This document shows, piece after piece, positions 33,155 through 42,112 of a stretch of 64,000 nt of DNA (position 1 is the first letter of the stretch; every line of letters begins with the position of its first letter). Below the pieces are notes generated by a model. The model did not search any database and was not told the DNA's origin. It was given only the letters and a program-made list of their open reading frames with translations. The position numbers and the translations under genes are program-made. The stretch is from AV40 sp038230255 (GTDB lineage: Bacteria; Verrucomicrobiota; Verrucomicrobiia; Chthoniobacterales; UBA10450), in NCBI GenBank assembly GCA_038230255.1, contig JBBRNP010000002.1:124001-188000 (forward strand), given 5' to 3'.

Positions 33155-35971
33155 ATGAGTACTCGAGTCGCTCTGATCTTCGCTTCGTTTGTTGGCCTTT
33201 CAATTTCGTTCGCGCAGGAGGAATCGCCGCCAGCGTCCACTCCCGTGAGCGCCGCCTCGCCCGCGGCCGCATCGCCAGCGAGTACCACTCCGCTATTGTC
33301 CGCTTCGGTAACCCCGCCGCCCTCCTCAGGTGCGCCGCAGTTGAGCGATGTGCTCTTCAAAAGTCTCAAGGCGCGATCGATCGGTCCCGCGGTCATGGGC
33401 GGTCGCATTTCGGACCTCGCGATCGATCCGCGCAATCCATTTGTGTTTTACGTCGCGCTCGGACACGGCGGCGTTTTCAAATCAGGGGACAGCGGTGTTA
33501 CGTTCGATCCGATTTTCGACAAACAATCCGTGCTTTCCATCGGCGCGATCGCCGTTGCGCCGTCTGATTCGGATGTCATTTGGGTGGGAAGCGGCGAAGC
33601 GAACGACCGCAATTCATCTGACTGGGGAGACGGCGTTTATCGAACCACCGACGGCGGCGAACATTGGGCGAATGTTGGGTTGAAGGACAGCCGGACGATT
33701 GCGCGAATCGTTGTCGATCCGAAAAATCCGGACGTCGCGTATGTCGCCGCGATGGGACATCTATGGGCTGACGGCGGCGAGCGCGGATTGTTTAAGACAA
33801 CCGACGGCGGCAAAACTTGGAAACTCGTTTTGCAGGCAGCCGCGCCGCATAACGCGCGCACCGGCTGCGGTGACGTGATTCTCGACCCGAGTAATCCGCA
33901 AACCATTTACGCAACGCTTTACGCGAGGCAGCGAACACCTTGGAGTTTCACTTCGGGACCGAACGCGACCGGTGGCGAAGATGTCGGCGGAATTTTCAAA
34001 AGCACGAACGGCGGTGCGACCTGGAAAAAATTAAGCGGCGGTTTGCCCGCGCAAACCGGACGCATCGGCCTGGCCGTGAGCGTGAGCAATCCGAAAATCG
34101 TAATGGCCGTTGTGCAAAGTTTTGAAGGCGGTTCGGGAACTCTGAGCGATCTGCGCAGCAAAAGCGGCGGCGTGTTTCGATCGGAAGACAACGGAGAGCG
34201 TTGGTCGCGGATGAGCGCGATCGATCCGCGCCCGTTTTATTTCAGCCAGATTCGGATCGATCCGGCGAACGATCAACGTGTTTATCTGCTCCAGTTCGCG
34301 CTTCTCGTTTCGGATGACGGCGGAAAAAATTTCCGGGAAGATCTTTCCGAGAAAATTCATCCCGATTGTCACGCGCTCGCGATTCAGCCCGGTACTGTGC
34401 CTGCGCCCAAGCCGCCAAAGCCCGAAGACAAAAACAAACCGCCGAAACCGCCCGTATGTCAGCGTTTGTTGCTCGGGACCGACGGCGGTCTTTATCAAAG
34501 TTTCGCCGGTGGAAAAAACTGGGACCATCTGAGCAAAATTCCGGCGGGAGAGTTTTATCGGATCACTCTCGACGATTCGAAACCGTATTTTCGAATCGCG
34601 GGCGGTTTGCAGGACAACGAAAACTGGGTTGGGCCGAGCGGCGTGCAAAGCAAAGAGTTGATTCGCAACTCGGATTGGACCGCTCTCGCCGGCGGCGACG
34701 GTTTCTATGTTCTTTTCGATCCGACCGACCATGACACGTTTTACGCCGAGAGTCAGGGTGGGGAAGTGCATCGGATTAATTTGCGCAATGGCGAGCTGCG
34801 GCGTCTGCGGCCCGAACCAACGGAGGGCGCGGCGCGTTACCGGTTTCACTGGAATTCGCCAATGCTCATGAGCAAACACAAACCGGGCGTCATTTATCTT
34901 AGCGGCAATTGCGTGTTCAAGCTGACCGATCGGATGGAAAAATATTCCGTGATCAGTCCGGACCTGACGCGTAATGATCCGAATAAAGCGAATGCCGTAG
35001 GCAGCGGTGCTGAAACTTTTGGCGTTGTTTTTTCTCTCGCTGAGTCGCCCAAGCGCGCCGGTTTGCTCTGGGCCGGAACCGATGACGGTCGGCTTTGGAT
35101 TTCTGAAAACGACGGGGGCAAATGGACCGAGTTGACGAATAATTTACCGGAGCCGGCGCGCGGACAATGGGTCGTGCGCATCGACGCGTCGAATGTCGAT
35201 CCAAACGTCGCGTATGTGGCAACGAACGCGTATCGCACCGGCGACGATCGCCCGATGATTCTGCGCACGGGCGATCTCGGCAAAACGTGGCAACCGATTG
35301 TGGGTGATTTGCCTGCGAACGCATCCGTTGAAGTTGTGCGCGAAGATTTGGTGAATCCGAAATTGCTCTACGCTGGAACGCACTTCGGATTGTTTGCGTC
35401 GTTCGACCAGGGCGCGCATTGGGTCCGGATCGCCGACGTTCCGCCAGTGCGCGTGGATGACATTCAAATTCATCCGAGCACAGCCGATCTCGCGATCGCG
35501 ACGCATGGACGTAGCATCGCCGTGCTCGACGACAGCACGCCGTTCCGCGAATTCACGCCGGAGGTCGCGGGAAAACCGGCGCATTTGTTTAGTGTGCGCT
35601 CGGTGACCGGCGCGTATTTGCAGCCGGGCTTTGTCGATTCAAACGGCAAAGGAATTTATCGCGGCCAAAATCCAGCCGAAGGCGCGCTCTTCACTGTCTG
35701 GGTAAAAGAATTCACCGGCGACGAAATAAAGATCTCGGTCACGAAATCGACCGGCCAACCCGTTGCAACGATCAAAGCGCCCGGAACGCCCGGCTTCACT
35801 CGATTGAATTGGGACCTGCGCCCGGGCAAAGACGTGAGCATTGAGTACGGCGGCGACGATCCGAAACGATTGTTGCCGGCCGGCGATTACAACGCGGAAT
35901 TAACTTTCGGTCAGAACAAGGTGAAACAAAGTTTCCACGTCGACCTGGCCGAAGGCATCACGCCGAGGTAA
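33155..35971 (+). CDS. Exported BNR/Sortilin-type beta-propeller protein
   Basis: 938 residues from ATG 33155, with a signal peptide (FASFVGLSISFAQ) and a short Pro/Ala/Ser linker. At least nine Asp-box motifs (TTDGGEHW, TTDGGKTW, STNGGATW, SEDNGERW, TGDLGKTW) mark a ten-bladed VPS10/sortilin-type or sialidase-like propeller. Near the end a small beta domain (GDDPKRLLPAGDYNAELTFG) follows. It probably acts in the periplasm or on the surface. Enzymatic or binding role unknown. A Pro/Lys-rich insert lies near residue 415. Confidence 0.8.
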   Translation: MSTRVALIFASFVGLSISFAQEESPPASTPVSAASPAAASPASTTPLLSASVTPPPSSGAPQLSDVLFKSLKARSIGPAVMGGRISDLAIDPRNPFVFYVALGHGGVFKSGDSGVTFDPIFDKQSVLSIGAIAVAPSDSDVIWVGSGEANDRNSSDWGDGVYRTTDGGEHWANVGLKDSRTIARIVVDPKNPDVAYVAAMGHLWADGGERGLFKTTDGGKTWKLVLQAAAPHNARTGCGDVILDPSNPQTIYATLYARQRTPWSFTSGPNATGGEDVGGIFKSTNGGATWKKLSGGLPAQTGRIGLAVSVSNPKIVMAVVQSFEGGSGTLSDLRSKSGGVFRSEDNGERWSRMSAIDPRPFYFSQIRIDPANDQRVYLLQFALLVSDDGGKNFREDLSEKIHPDCHALAIQPGTVPAPKPPKPEDKNKPPKPPVCQRLLLGTDGGLYQSFAGGKNWDHLSKIPAGEFYRITLDDSKPYFRIAGGLQDNENWVGPSGVQSKELIRNSDWTALAGGDGFYVLFDPTDHDTFYAESQGGEVHRINLRNGELRRLRPEPTEGAARYRFHWNSPMLMSKHKPGVIYLSGNCVFKLTDRMEKYSVISPDLTRNDPNKANAVGSGAETFGVVFSLAESPKRAGLLWAGTDDGRLWISENDGGKWTELTNNLPEPARGQWVVRIDASNVDPNVAYVATNAYRTGDDRPMILRTGDLGKTWQPIVGDLPANASVEVVREDLVNPKLLYAGTHFGLFASFDQGAHWVRIADVPPVRVDDIQIHPSTADLAIATHGRSIAVLDDSTPFREFTPEVAGKPAHLFSVRSVTGAYLQPGFVDSNGKGIYRGQNPAEGALFTVWVKEFTGDEIKISVTKSTGQPVATIKAPGTPGFTRLNWDLRPGKDVSIEYGGDDPKRLLPAGDYNAELTFGQNKVKQSFHVDLAEGITPR

Positions 35972-36022
35972 TTTCCAAACTGGAGGGACACGCGCCGTCG
36001 TGTCCCATTATTAAATGATTCT

Positions 36023-36099
36023 GTCATTCCGACCGAAGTGGAGGAATCTCTTACTATTTCAGAAATATCTAGAGATGTCTCGACTCTGCTCGACATGAC
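36023..36099. repeat. 77-bp imperfect palindromic intergenic repeat, copy 2
   Basis: Begins GTCATTCCGACCGAAGTGGA, contains CAGAAATATCTAGAGATGTC and ends CTCGACATGAC. Same length and about four-fifths identity to the reverse complement of 6609-6685. It is followed directly by another palindromic repeat at 36107. Confidence 0.85.
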
Positions 36100-36106
36100 A
36101 AAAATT

Positions 36107-36171
36107 CTGTAGCGGCGGTCTATGACCGCCGCATTAATTATTCTTCCGGCGCTCGTAGAGCGCCGCTACAG
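36107..36171. repeat. Double-hairpin intergenic repeat
   Basis: Outer arms CTGTAGCGGCG and CGCCGCTACAG are perfect inverted copies. Inside are two hairpins, GCGGCGGTCTATGACCGCCGC and GGCGCTCGTAGAGCGCC. It is a BIME-like pair near the 3' ends of convergent genes, where it may also limit read-through. Confidence 0.8.
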
Positions 36172-36180
36172 AAGAAAAAT

Positions 36181-36852
36181 CTAGCACGCGATCGCGTGAC
36201 GTCGGCAAACGCCCGAGAGCAAATCCCAGAGCGCATCGAGAACCCGATTAACTGATGCGCGCACTGATTCGAAATTGTGATTGTCGATCTTGTCCGCGAG
36301 CATCGCGCGCTCGGCGGCGGAGTGTTCTTTATCCGCTTCGATGTGAACAGAGAAATATTCATAATCCTTCGGATCGTTGAAGCCGTAATGCTTTTTCAAT
36401 CCATCGATCTTCGATTCACAAATCGCCGGGATCTGACTTTCGTAAGCGTAGAGCGCGGCCAGACCTTCAGCGGTTGATTTCTCGCCGCAGACTGATCGAA
36501 ACGTTCCGATCAAATTTTTCGTCTCCGGCTGTCTTTCCGTCTCCTCAAGATCGACATCTTCCACGCCGAGCCCTTCGGCGAATTGTTTCCAAAGCTCCGG
36601 ATGATTCGGCGAGCCGGCTTCTTCATCGGTCAGATTGGAAAGAATTTGTTTCCGAGTCGGTTGATCGTCGCACTTCGCGTGCACAGCCGAGAGATAAGTC
36701 GGAAACGCGGCGACGTGATGATAGTACTGCCTCGCGTAATCGGTCAGCGCTTCTTTGCTTAGCTCCCCGCGCGTCCAGGCGAGATAAAACGGATGTTTTA
36801 AGAGATGTTTCTCCGCAATGTCGTTGTCGATCTTATCGAGATGTTGATGCAT
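36181..36852 (-). CDS. CADD-type self-sacrificing pABA synthase
   Basis: 223 residues from ATG 36852 (GTG 36882 possible). A TenA/PqqC-like fold matching Chlamydia CADD (CT610). With a constant offset of four, the known functional residues are all present: Tyr23, Tyr137 and Lys148, and metal ligands Glu77, His84, Glu138, His170, Asp174 and His177 (motifs DEEAGSPNHPELW, YAYESQIP, HIEADKEHS). CADD makes p-aminobenzoate from its own tyrosine in an oxygen- and metal-dependent reaction that bypasses PabABC. Function here is inferred from residue conservation. Confidence 0.85.
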   Translation of the reverse strand: MHQHLDKIDNDIAEKHLLKHPFYLAWTRGELSKEALTDYARQYYHHVAAFPTYLSAVHAKCDDQPTRKQILSNLTDEEAGSPNHPELWKQFAEGLGVEDVDLEETERQPETKNLIGTFRSVCGEKSTAEGLAALYAYESQIPAICESKIDGLKKHYGFNDPKDYEYFSVHIEADKEHSAAERAMLADKIDNHNFESVRASVNRVLDALWDLLSGVCRRHAIAC

Positions 36853-36960
36853 GGGATTTGTGCAAACTTTGGTTAGAGCCACAGATTGCCACAGATTTTC
36901 ACAGATAAAAGAAACAGAATTCTCATCAGTGTTTTATCCGTGTGCATCTGTGGGGACTTT

Positions 36961-39900
36961 TTACGCTGATTTCAAAATGTGTTTGATGCCGCGAATGGGG
37001 ATGATGACCCAGTCGGGGCGGTTGTTTAGTTCGTAGCCGATTTCGTAAACGGCTTTGTCGAGGAGATAGGCTTCGAGGAGAATTTGGAGGTCGTCGGAGT
37101 TTTGAGGGACGAACACAGCAGCGGACGCAGTCCGCAAATAACTCTGGAGAAAGACGCTGCTGATCTGCCGATACCAGAGATCGGCCCAGCGCTCGAGAAA
37201 CGGCACGTCTTCGGCGCGCATGGCCGGCTGCCAGAGCGCGCTGTAAGCGGCATATTGAAATGAGCGCATCATGCCGGCGACGTCGCGCAGCGCCGAGCGT
37301 TTCAGTTTGCGTTCGCTCAACGGCCGGGCCGGTTCGCCTTCGAAATCGAGAATGACGAAATCTTTTCCGGTGGAGAGGACCTGGCCGAGATGATAATCGC
37401 CATGGATCCGGATTTTTGCGGCGTTGGTTTTGCGATCGAGCAGGCGTTTTTCGCGGGCGAGAATTTCCTTTTCGGTGCCGAGAACTTCCTTGGCTTCGTC
37501 GCGAAGATTTTCGGGCACGTCGGGCAATTTCTTTTTCAACGAATCGAAATTGCGGCGCAGGAGCGCGCGCATGCTTTGATAAACGGAACGCTGGGCCATG
37601 GCGTTGAATGGCTCGGGCGCGAAAAGCGGATCGTCTTTGGCCGAGGCAAGCGCGAGATGCAGTTCGCCGGTGCGTTGGGCGAGCAGTTTCGCTTTCTCGG
37701 GATAAATGCCGCCGATCAGTTCTTCGACCAGAGCGCCGGCCGGCGCCGTCTCATTTTGCAGGTCGGCTTTGCGGCAAAGGACGCGTTCGTAAAAACGTCC
37801 GACGTGATCGAGCGTCATTATCCAGGCGTCGGATTCACTGGTGATCGCGTTCTGCAACAAACAAACAACCGTGGGCTGCGTTTTAGCCCGGCGATATTCA
37901 ATTGCGCCACCAAATGCCGGCACGTATTCGAATTGTGCTCGCTCGGTCAGAAAACGCGTCACTTCGACGTCGGGGTTCACGCCGTCCTCGAGTTTTCGGT
38001 AAAGCTTGAGGAAAAACTTGTCGGCAAAAAGCATGGATGAGTTGCTTTGCTCGCCGCGGAGCACATTGGAAGGGGGGACAACCGTGACCCGTTCTACTCG
38101 TGGACTGAGTGCGCCGACCAAATTTCCGTTTCGGCCCGTGGCATGTTGTCCATCTAACATGAGCCGAAAAAGTGTCTCACGAAAATCGGTGTCCCAGACC
38201 GCGTCGAAAAGAATCGAATCGTGTTCGTCGCCGAACTGCGCGATAACCGCGTGCGGCGCGGATTGCGTGATAGCGCGCGCCTTGTCGCCGGAGACGATCT
38301 TTACCGGCAGCGCGTAGGTTTCAGTCGGACCATCGAGGTAACTCACTTCGACGAACCAAAATTGGGCGGCATTGGGCTCGGAAGAAATCGCGGGACGCTC
38401 AAGAACGCGCATCTGCCGAAGTGTGCGAGCCTTGGCGCCGAACCAGCGACAAGTGGCGATGTATTCGGGTAGAACTTCGCCTTCAATGCGCGCGCGTGCG
38501 CCGTCATCGAGCAGTGATTGCAACTCCGGACGCGCGTTGAGCGTTGGGACCACCCGCTTTTTCTCGGCCCGGCGTCGTTCGCTCTGCGGTTCGAGCGTAA
38601 ACCAATAATGCGAATGTGGTCCAAGCGTCAGCACATAGGCGGATTTCTTGATGGTCGGGAACCGATTGCGACTGAAGACTTCAACCGGCACCGATCCGGA
38701 GAACTGCGCCAGATCGAGCTCAACCACTTGCGCGAAGCGAGAGAGATTGACGACCACGAGAATCGTTTCGACTTCGTGCCGGCGCAAAAACGCCAGGACT
38801 TTGGCGTTGTCGGGGAAAAGGAATTCGAGAGCGCCACGGGAAAAGGCTTTGAAATTCTTCCGAGTGGCAATGACGCGGCGCATCCACCAGAGAAGCGACG
38901 ACAAATTCTTCTGCTGGTTTTCGACGTTGATCGCTTCGTAGTGGTACTCGGGATCGATGATGACCGGTAAATGGAGCTGTTGTGGATTGGCCAGGGAAAA
39001 ACCGGCGTTGCGATCGGGGCTCCATTGCATCGGCGTGCGACACCCGTTGCGATCGCCGAGATAAATGTTGTCGCCCATGCCGATTTCGTCGCCGTAATAA
39101 ATGATGGGAGTGCCGGGCATGGAGAGAAGCATGGTGTTGAGCAGCTCCATTTTGCGACGGCTGTTTGCGAGGAGCGGCGCGAGACGGCGTCGAATTCCGA
39201 GATTAATGCGCGCGTGCGGATCGTTAGCGTAAACGCGCCACATGTAGTCGCGCTCTTCGTCCGTCACCATTTCGAGCGTCAGTTCGTCGTGATTGCGCAG
39301 GAACATTGCCCACTGGCAGTTGTCGGGAATCGGCGGCGTTTGATCGAGGATGTCGATGATCGGAAATCGATCCTCCATTTGCAGCGCCATGAACATGCGC
39401 GGCATGAGCGGGAAATGAAAACTCATCTGCGCTTCGTCGCCGCTCCCGAAATAGGCGACGGCGTCTTCCGGCCACTGGTTCGCTTCGGCGAGCAACAGCC
39501 GGCCGGGAAACTTTTGATCGACGTGCGCGCGCAACTTCTTCAGGTAGGCGTGCGTTTCGGGTAAATTTTCGCAGCTCGTTCCTTCGCGTTCGTAGAGATA
39601 AGGCACAGCGTCGAGCCGCACTCCGTCGACGCCCATGGCCAACCAGAAGTCGCAAACTTTTTCGACTGCTTCATGCACGGCCGGATTGTCGAAGTTCAAA
39701 TCGGGCTGGTGCCCGTAGAAGCGATGCCAGTAATAAGCCTTCGCCACCGGATCCCACGACCAGTTCGAAGTTTCGAAGTCTTTAAAGATGATCCGCGCGT
39801 CCGAATATTTTTCCGGCGTTTCGCTCCAGACGTAAAATTCGCGCTCGGGCGAACCGGGCAGGGCGCGCCGGGATTTTTGGAACCAGGGGTTTTGATCGGA

Positions 39901-40239
39901 GGTGTGATTAATGACCAACTCGGTGATGACGCGCAGTCCGCGCTTGTGCGCGGCATCGAGGAACGCGCGAAAATCCTCGAGCGTTCCGTAGTTCGGATTG
40001 ACGTCGTAATAATCGGCGATGTCGTAACCGTCATCGCGCAATGGGGATGGATAAAACGGCAAGAGCCAGATGGCGGTGATGCCAAGCTCCTGGAGATAAT
40101 CGAGTTTCTGGATCAGGCCGCGGAAATCGCCAATCCCATCGCCATCGCTGTCATGGAAGGTTTTGACGTGCAGCTCGTAGATGACCGCGTCTTTGTACCA
40201 AAGCGGATCGGCCACTGCTTCTTTAGTGCTCCCCGGCAT
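36961..40239 (-). CDS. treS: Trehalose synthase-maltokinase fusion (TreS-Mak)
   Basis: 1092 residues from ATG 40239. Residues 1 to about 545 are a GH13 TreS domain (YKDAVIYELHVKTFHDSDGD, DGVRLDAVPYLYEREG, FLRNHDELTLEMVTDEERD). Residues about 580-1090 are a maltokinase (RARIEGEVLPEYIATCRWFG, KIRIHGDYHLGQVL, VILDFEGEPARPLSERK). The fusion converts trehalose to maltose and then maltose-1-phosphate for GlgE-type glucan building. GlgE itself is not in the window. The catalytic Asp/Glu segments are intact. Confidence 0.93.
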   Translation of the reverse strand: MPGSTKEAVADPLWYKDAVIYELHVKTFHDSDGDGIGDFRGLIQKLDYLQELGITAIWLLPFYPSPLRDDGYDIADYYDVNPNYGTLEDFRAFLDAAHKRGLRVITELVINHTSDQNPWFQKSRRALPGSPEREFYVWSETPEKYSDARIIFKDFETSNWSWDPVAKAYYWHRFYGHQPDLNFDNPAVHEAVEKVCDFWLAMGVDGVRLDAVPYLYEREGTSCENLPETHAYLKKLRAHVDQKFPGRLLLAEANQWPEDAVAYFGSGDEAQMSFHFPLMPRMFMALQMEDRFPIIDILDQTPPIPDNCQWAMFLRNHDELTLEMVTDEERDYMWRVYANDPHARINLGIRRRLAPLLANSRRKMELLNTMLLSMPGTPIIYYGDEIGMGDNIYLGDRNGCRTPMQWSPDRNAGFSLANPQQLHLPVIIDPEYHYEAINVENQQKNLSSLLWWMRRVIATRKNFKAFSRGALEFLFPDNAKVLAFLRRHEVETILVVVNLSRFAQVVELDLAQFSGSVPVEVFSRNRFPTIKKSAYVLTLGPHSHYWFTLEPQSERRRAEKKRVVPTLNARPELQSLLDDGARARIEGEVLPEYIATCRWFGAKARTLRQMRVLERPAISSEPNAAQFWFVEVSYLDGPTETYALPVKIVSGDKARAITQSAPHAVIAQFGDEHDSILFDAVWDTDFRETLFRLMLDGQHATGRNGNLVGALSPRVERVTVVPPSNVLRGEQSNSSMLFADKFFLKLYRKLEDGVNPDVEVTRFLTERAQFEYVPAFGGAIEYRRAKTQPTVVCLLQNAITSESDAWIMTLDHVGRFYERVLCRKADLQNETAPAGALVEELIGGIYPEKAKLLAQRTGELHLALASAKDDPLFAPEPFNAMAQRSVYQSMRALLRRNFDSLKKKLPDVPENLRDEAKEVLGTEKEILAREKRLLDRKTNAAKIRIHGDYHLGQVLSTGKDFVILDFEGEPARPLSERKLKRSALRDVAGMMRSFQYAAYSALWQPAMRAEDVPFLERWADLWYRQISSVFLQSYLRTASAAVFVPQNSDDLQILLEAYLLDKAVYEIGYELNNRPDWVIIPIRGIKHILKSA

Positions 40240-40296
40240 TCGAGTAACCTTTGCCGCACAAAGCACGCCGCGCAATGATCCGTTAGTTTTCCCGGC

Positions 40297-40306
40297 AAGA
40301 TCGACA
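40297..40306 (+). repeat. Intergenic AAGATCGACA word
   Basis: Exact copy extended to GGCAAGATCGACATCTGGC in the gap upstream of treS, 26 bases from a strong terminator. Confidence 0.7.
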
Positions 40307-40326
40307 TCTGGCGCGGGAGATGGCGC

Positions 40327-40362
40327 AAAAAAAAGCGGCCGCGTTGCCGCGGCCGTTTTTTG
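40327..40362 (-). terminator. Bidirectional intrinsic terminator
   Basis: A run of A residues, then CGGCCGCG, a four-base loop, CGCGGCCG and a run of T residues. The GC stem with A-tract and T-tract can end transcription on either strand. It lies between the 40380 gene's stop and treS. Confidence 0.85.
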
Positions 40363-40379
40363 GAAAACTGAAGGGCGGA

Positions 40380-41045
40380 TTATCCCTTAATTTTACTGAT
40401 CTGCGAAGCGACGCATTGCCATTGTCCGTTGCGCAACATCCAGGTGTCGGTGAAAAGGAAAGTTCGATCGAACGCTTTGCCGTCTTTGCCGGTTCCCTTT
40501 TCGCGGGCGCGTCCGGTCACAACCGTAACATTCGGCCCAAAAGACTTGACGTTTAGTTTCTCATTTTTCGCCGACTTGTAGGTGTCCTTGTCCTTCTTGT
40601 ATTCGGCCAGCACGCTGGACCTGTCCACAAACTTGCCTTGTGAAGAAATTCCGACGAAATCGGCGGCAATGAATCCCTGGACTGTCGCAATGTCGTGACT
40701 GGGAATTGAGGCTTCCCATTTATCTTCCATCTCCTTGATGCTCATTTTCTTTCCGCTTGGAGCGGCGGCTGCAGTAGAAGCGGCCGGCTTCGCGGCGCTA
40801 GAAGTTGTTGCGGACTTTTTCTCCGCGGTAGTTGTCGCAGCCTTGGAAGTTGCTGCTTCAGCTTTCTTTTCAGCAGCAGGGCTGGCGGCTTCTGTGGTTT
40901 TGGCCGTGGGTGTTTCCTCGACGGTGGCTGATGCTTTTTCTTCAGTTACCGGCGGGGTCGATTCTGGCGGCGATGCTGATTCGTCCTGAGCGAAACTCAT
41001 CGTGGCGAGGAAGATGGTCGTGAGAAATGGAATGATAATTTTCAT
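40380..41045 (-). CDS. Exported protein with Ala-rich linker and DUF4440/SnoaL-like domain
   Basis: 221 residues from ATG 41045. Signal peptide (to about MSFAQD), an Ala/Thr/Lys/Glu-rich low-complexity linker (about residues 30-105), then an NTF2-like domain (MEDKWEASIPSHDIATVQGF, RTFLFTDTWMLRNGQWQCVA) of DUF4440/SnoaL type. Such domains bind or hydrolyse small ligands; none can be named. Followed by the terminator at 40327. Confidence 0.7.
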   Translation of the reverse strand: MKIIIPFLTTIFLATMSFAQDESASPPESTPPVTEEKASATVEETPTAKTTEAASPAAEKKAEAATSKAATTTAEKKSATTSSAAKPAASTAAAAPSGKKMSIKEMEDKWEASIPSHDIATVQGFIAADFVGISSQGKFVDRSSVLAEYKKDKDTYKSAKNEKLNVKSFGPNVTVVTGRAREKGTGKDGKAFDRTFLFTDTWMLRNGQWQCVASQISKIKG

Positions 41046-41190
41046 GGGTTTTTGGTTGGCTGAACGCATTGTCCGCAAACTGAATTGAGCGCGAATCGTA
41101 TTTGGGCAGGCGCGCCAGGGTCAAGGTTTATCGCGGCCAGCAAAAGCGAAAACGATGGACGCAACTGAGCGACCGAACTAAAACTGGAGA

Positions 41191-41859
41191 ATGTCGGCCG
41201 TCGATCCGAATCTTCAGGCTGCGCCTTCTTCGGGTCTAGGGGTGCAATCTTCCGCCAAACCGGTGGCTGCGGCGGTCGAGCTGGCACCGGGCTCGCCGAG
41301 CGATGTCGATCTCATGTTAGGCATTCAGTCGGGTGACGCGGACGCGCTTTCTCAGCTTTATGATCGTTACAATGGGATCGTGAAGGCCTTGATTTTACGA
41401 ATCATTCACAACGACACCGAGGCCGACGATCTGCTCCAGGAAGTGTTCATGGAAATTTGGAACCAGGCGAAGAATTTCTCCGCCGAAAAAGGTAAGCCCC
41501 TGGGGTGGATGGTGACCTTGGCCCGCCGGCGGGCCATAGACGCGCTGCGAAGGAAGCAGGCTTATAGCCGGGCGGAAGAGCGTCTCCAAGCCGAGCCCGA
41601 GCAGCAACCCCTTGCCTGGGTGCAGAATGTGACTGAGAACGAGATCCGCGCCGGAGATACCCGGGTTTTGATGGCCAAAGTGATCAGTTCCCTCCCGGAG
41701 GCCCAGCAACAAGTGATCGAGCTCGCATTTTTTCAGGGGATGAGCCAGCGCGAAATCGCTTCTCAAACGAATATACCTTTGGGCACGGTAAAAACCCGGC
41801 TCGAATTGGGCTTGAAAAAGATCTATGACGGATTGAAGGAGTTGAAGGATGAGCTTTGA
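41191..41859 (+). CDS. ECF RNA polymerase sigma factor (SigK-like)
   Basis: 222 residues. After a disordered N-terminal 40 residues come region 2 (LYDRYNGIVKALILRIIHND, TEADDLLQEVFMEIWNQA) and region 4 (SLPEAQQQVIELAFFQGMSQ, NIPLGTVKTRLELGLKKI). It resembles the SigK/RskA-controlled ECF group. The next gene overlaps its end by 11 bases and probably encodes the cognate anti-sigma. Confidence 0.9.
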   Translation: MSAVDPNLQAAPSSGLGVQSSAKPVAAAVELAPGSPSDVDLMLGIQSGDADALSQLYDRYNGIVKALILRIIHNDTEADDLLQEVFMEIWNQAKNFSAEKGKPLGWMVTLARRRAIDALRRKQAYSRAEERLQAEPEQQPLAWVQNVTENEIRAGDTRVLMAKVISSLPEAQQQVIELAFFQGMSQREIASQTNIPLGTVKTRLELGLKKIYDGLKELKDEL

Positions 41860-42112
41860 GGAATTCCAGAACTGCGCGCGGCTCTACGTGATTGGGGCGT
41901 TAGAACCCGAAGAGCTGCAGGCCTTTGAGGCTGCGCGCAAGCAATACGGCTCCGCTGCCGAGGACTTTATCAACCAGTGTTACGGGTTGCATGAAGCTTT
42001 CGCCCTCAGCCTCAAGCCAGCCAAGGCCTCCGCCGCCATCAAGGATAAATTGATGTCGATGGTGCGCGAGCGGGGCCAGGGCCAATCGGGCTCGGCGCCG
42101 GCTAAGCACTGA
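41849..42112 (+). CDS. Small anti-sigma factor-like protein
   Basis: 87 residues. ARLYVIGALEPEELQAFEAA matches the N-terminal anti-sigma domain of RskA-type factors (LYALGALDPEE pattern). The usual membrane helix and periplasmic domain are absent, so it would be cytoplasmic. It overlaps the sigma gene, which supports pairing. Whether it sequesters the sigma factor is an inference from position and pattern. Confidence 0.6.
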   Translation: MSFEEFQNCARLYVIGALEPEELQAFEAARKQYGSAAEDFINQCYGLHEAFALSLKPAKASAAIKDKLMSMVRERGQGQSGSAPAKH

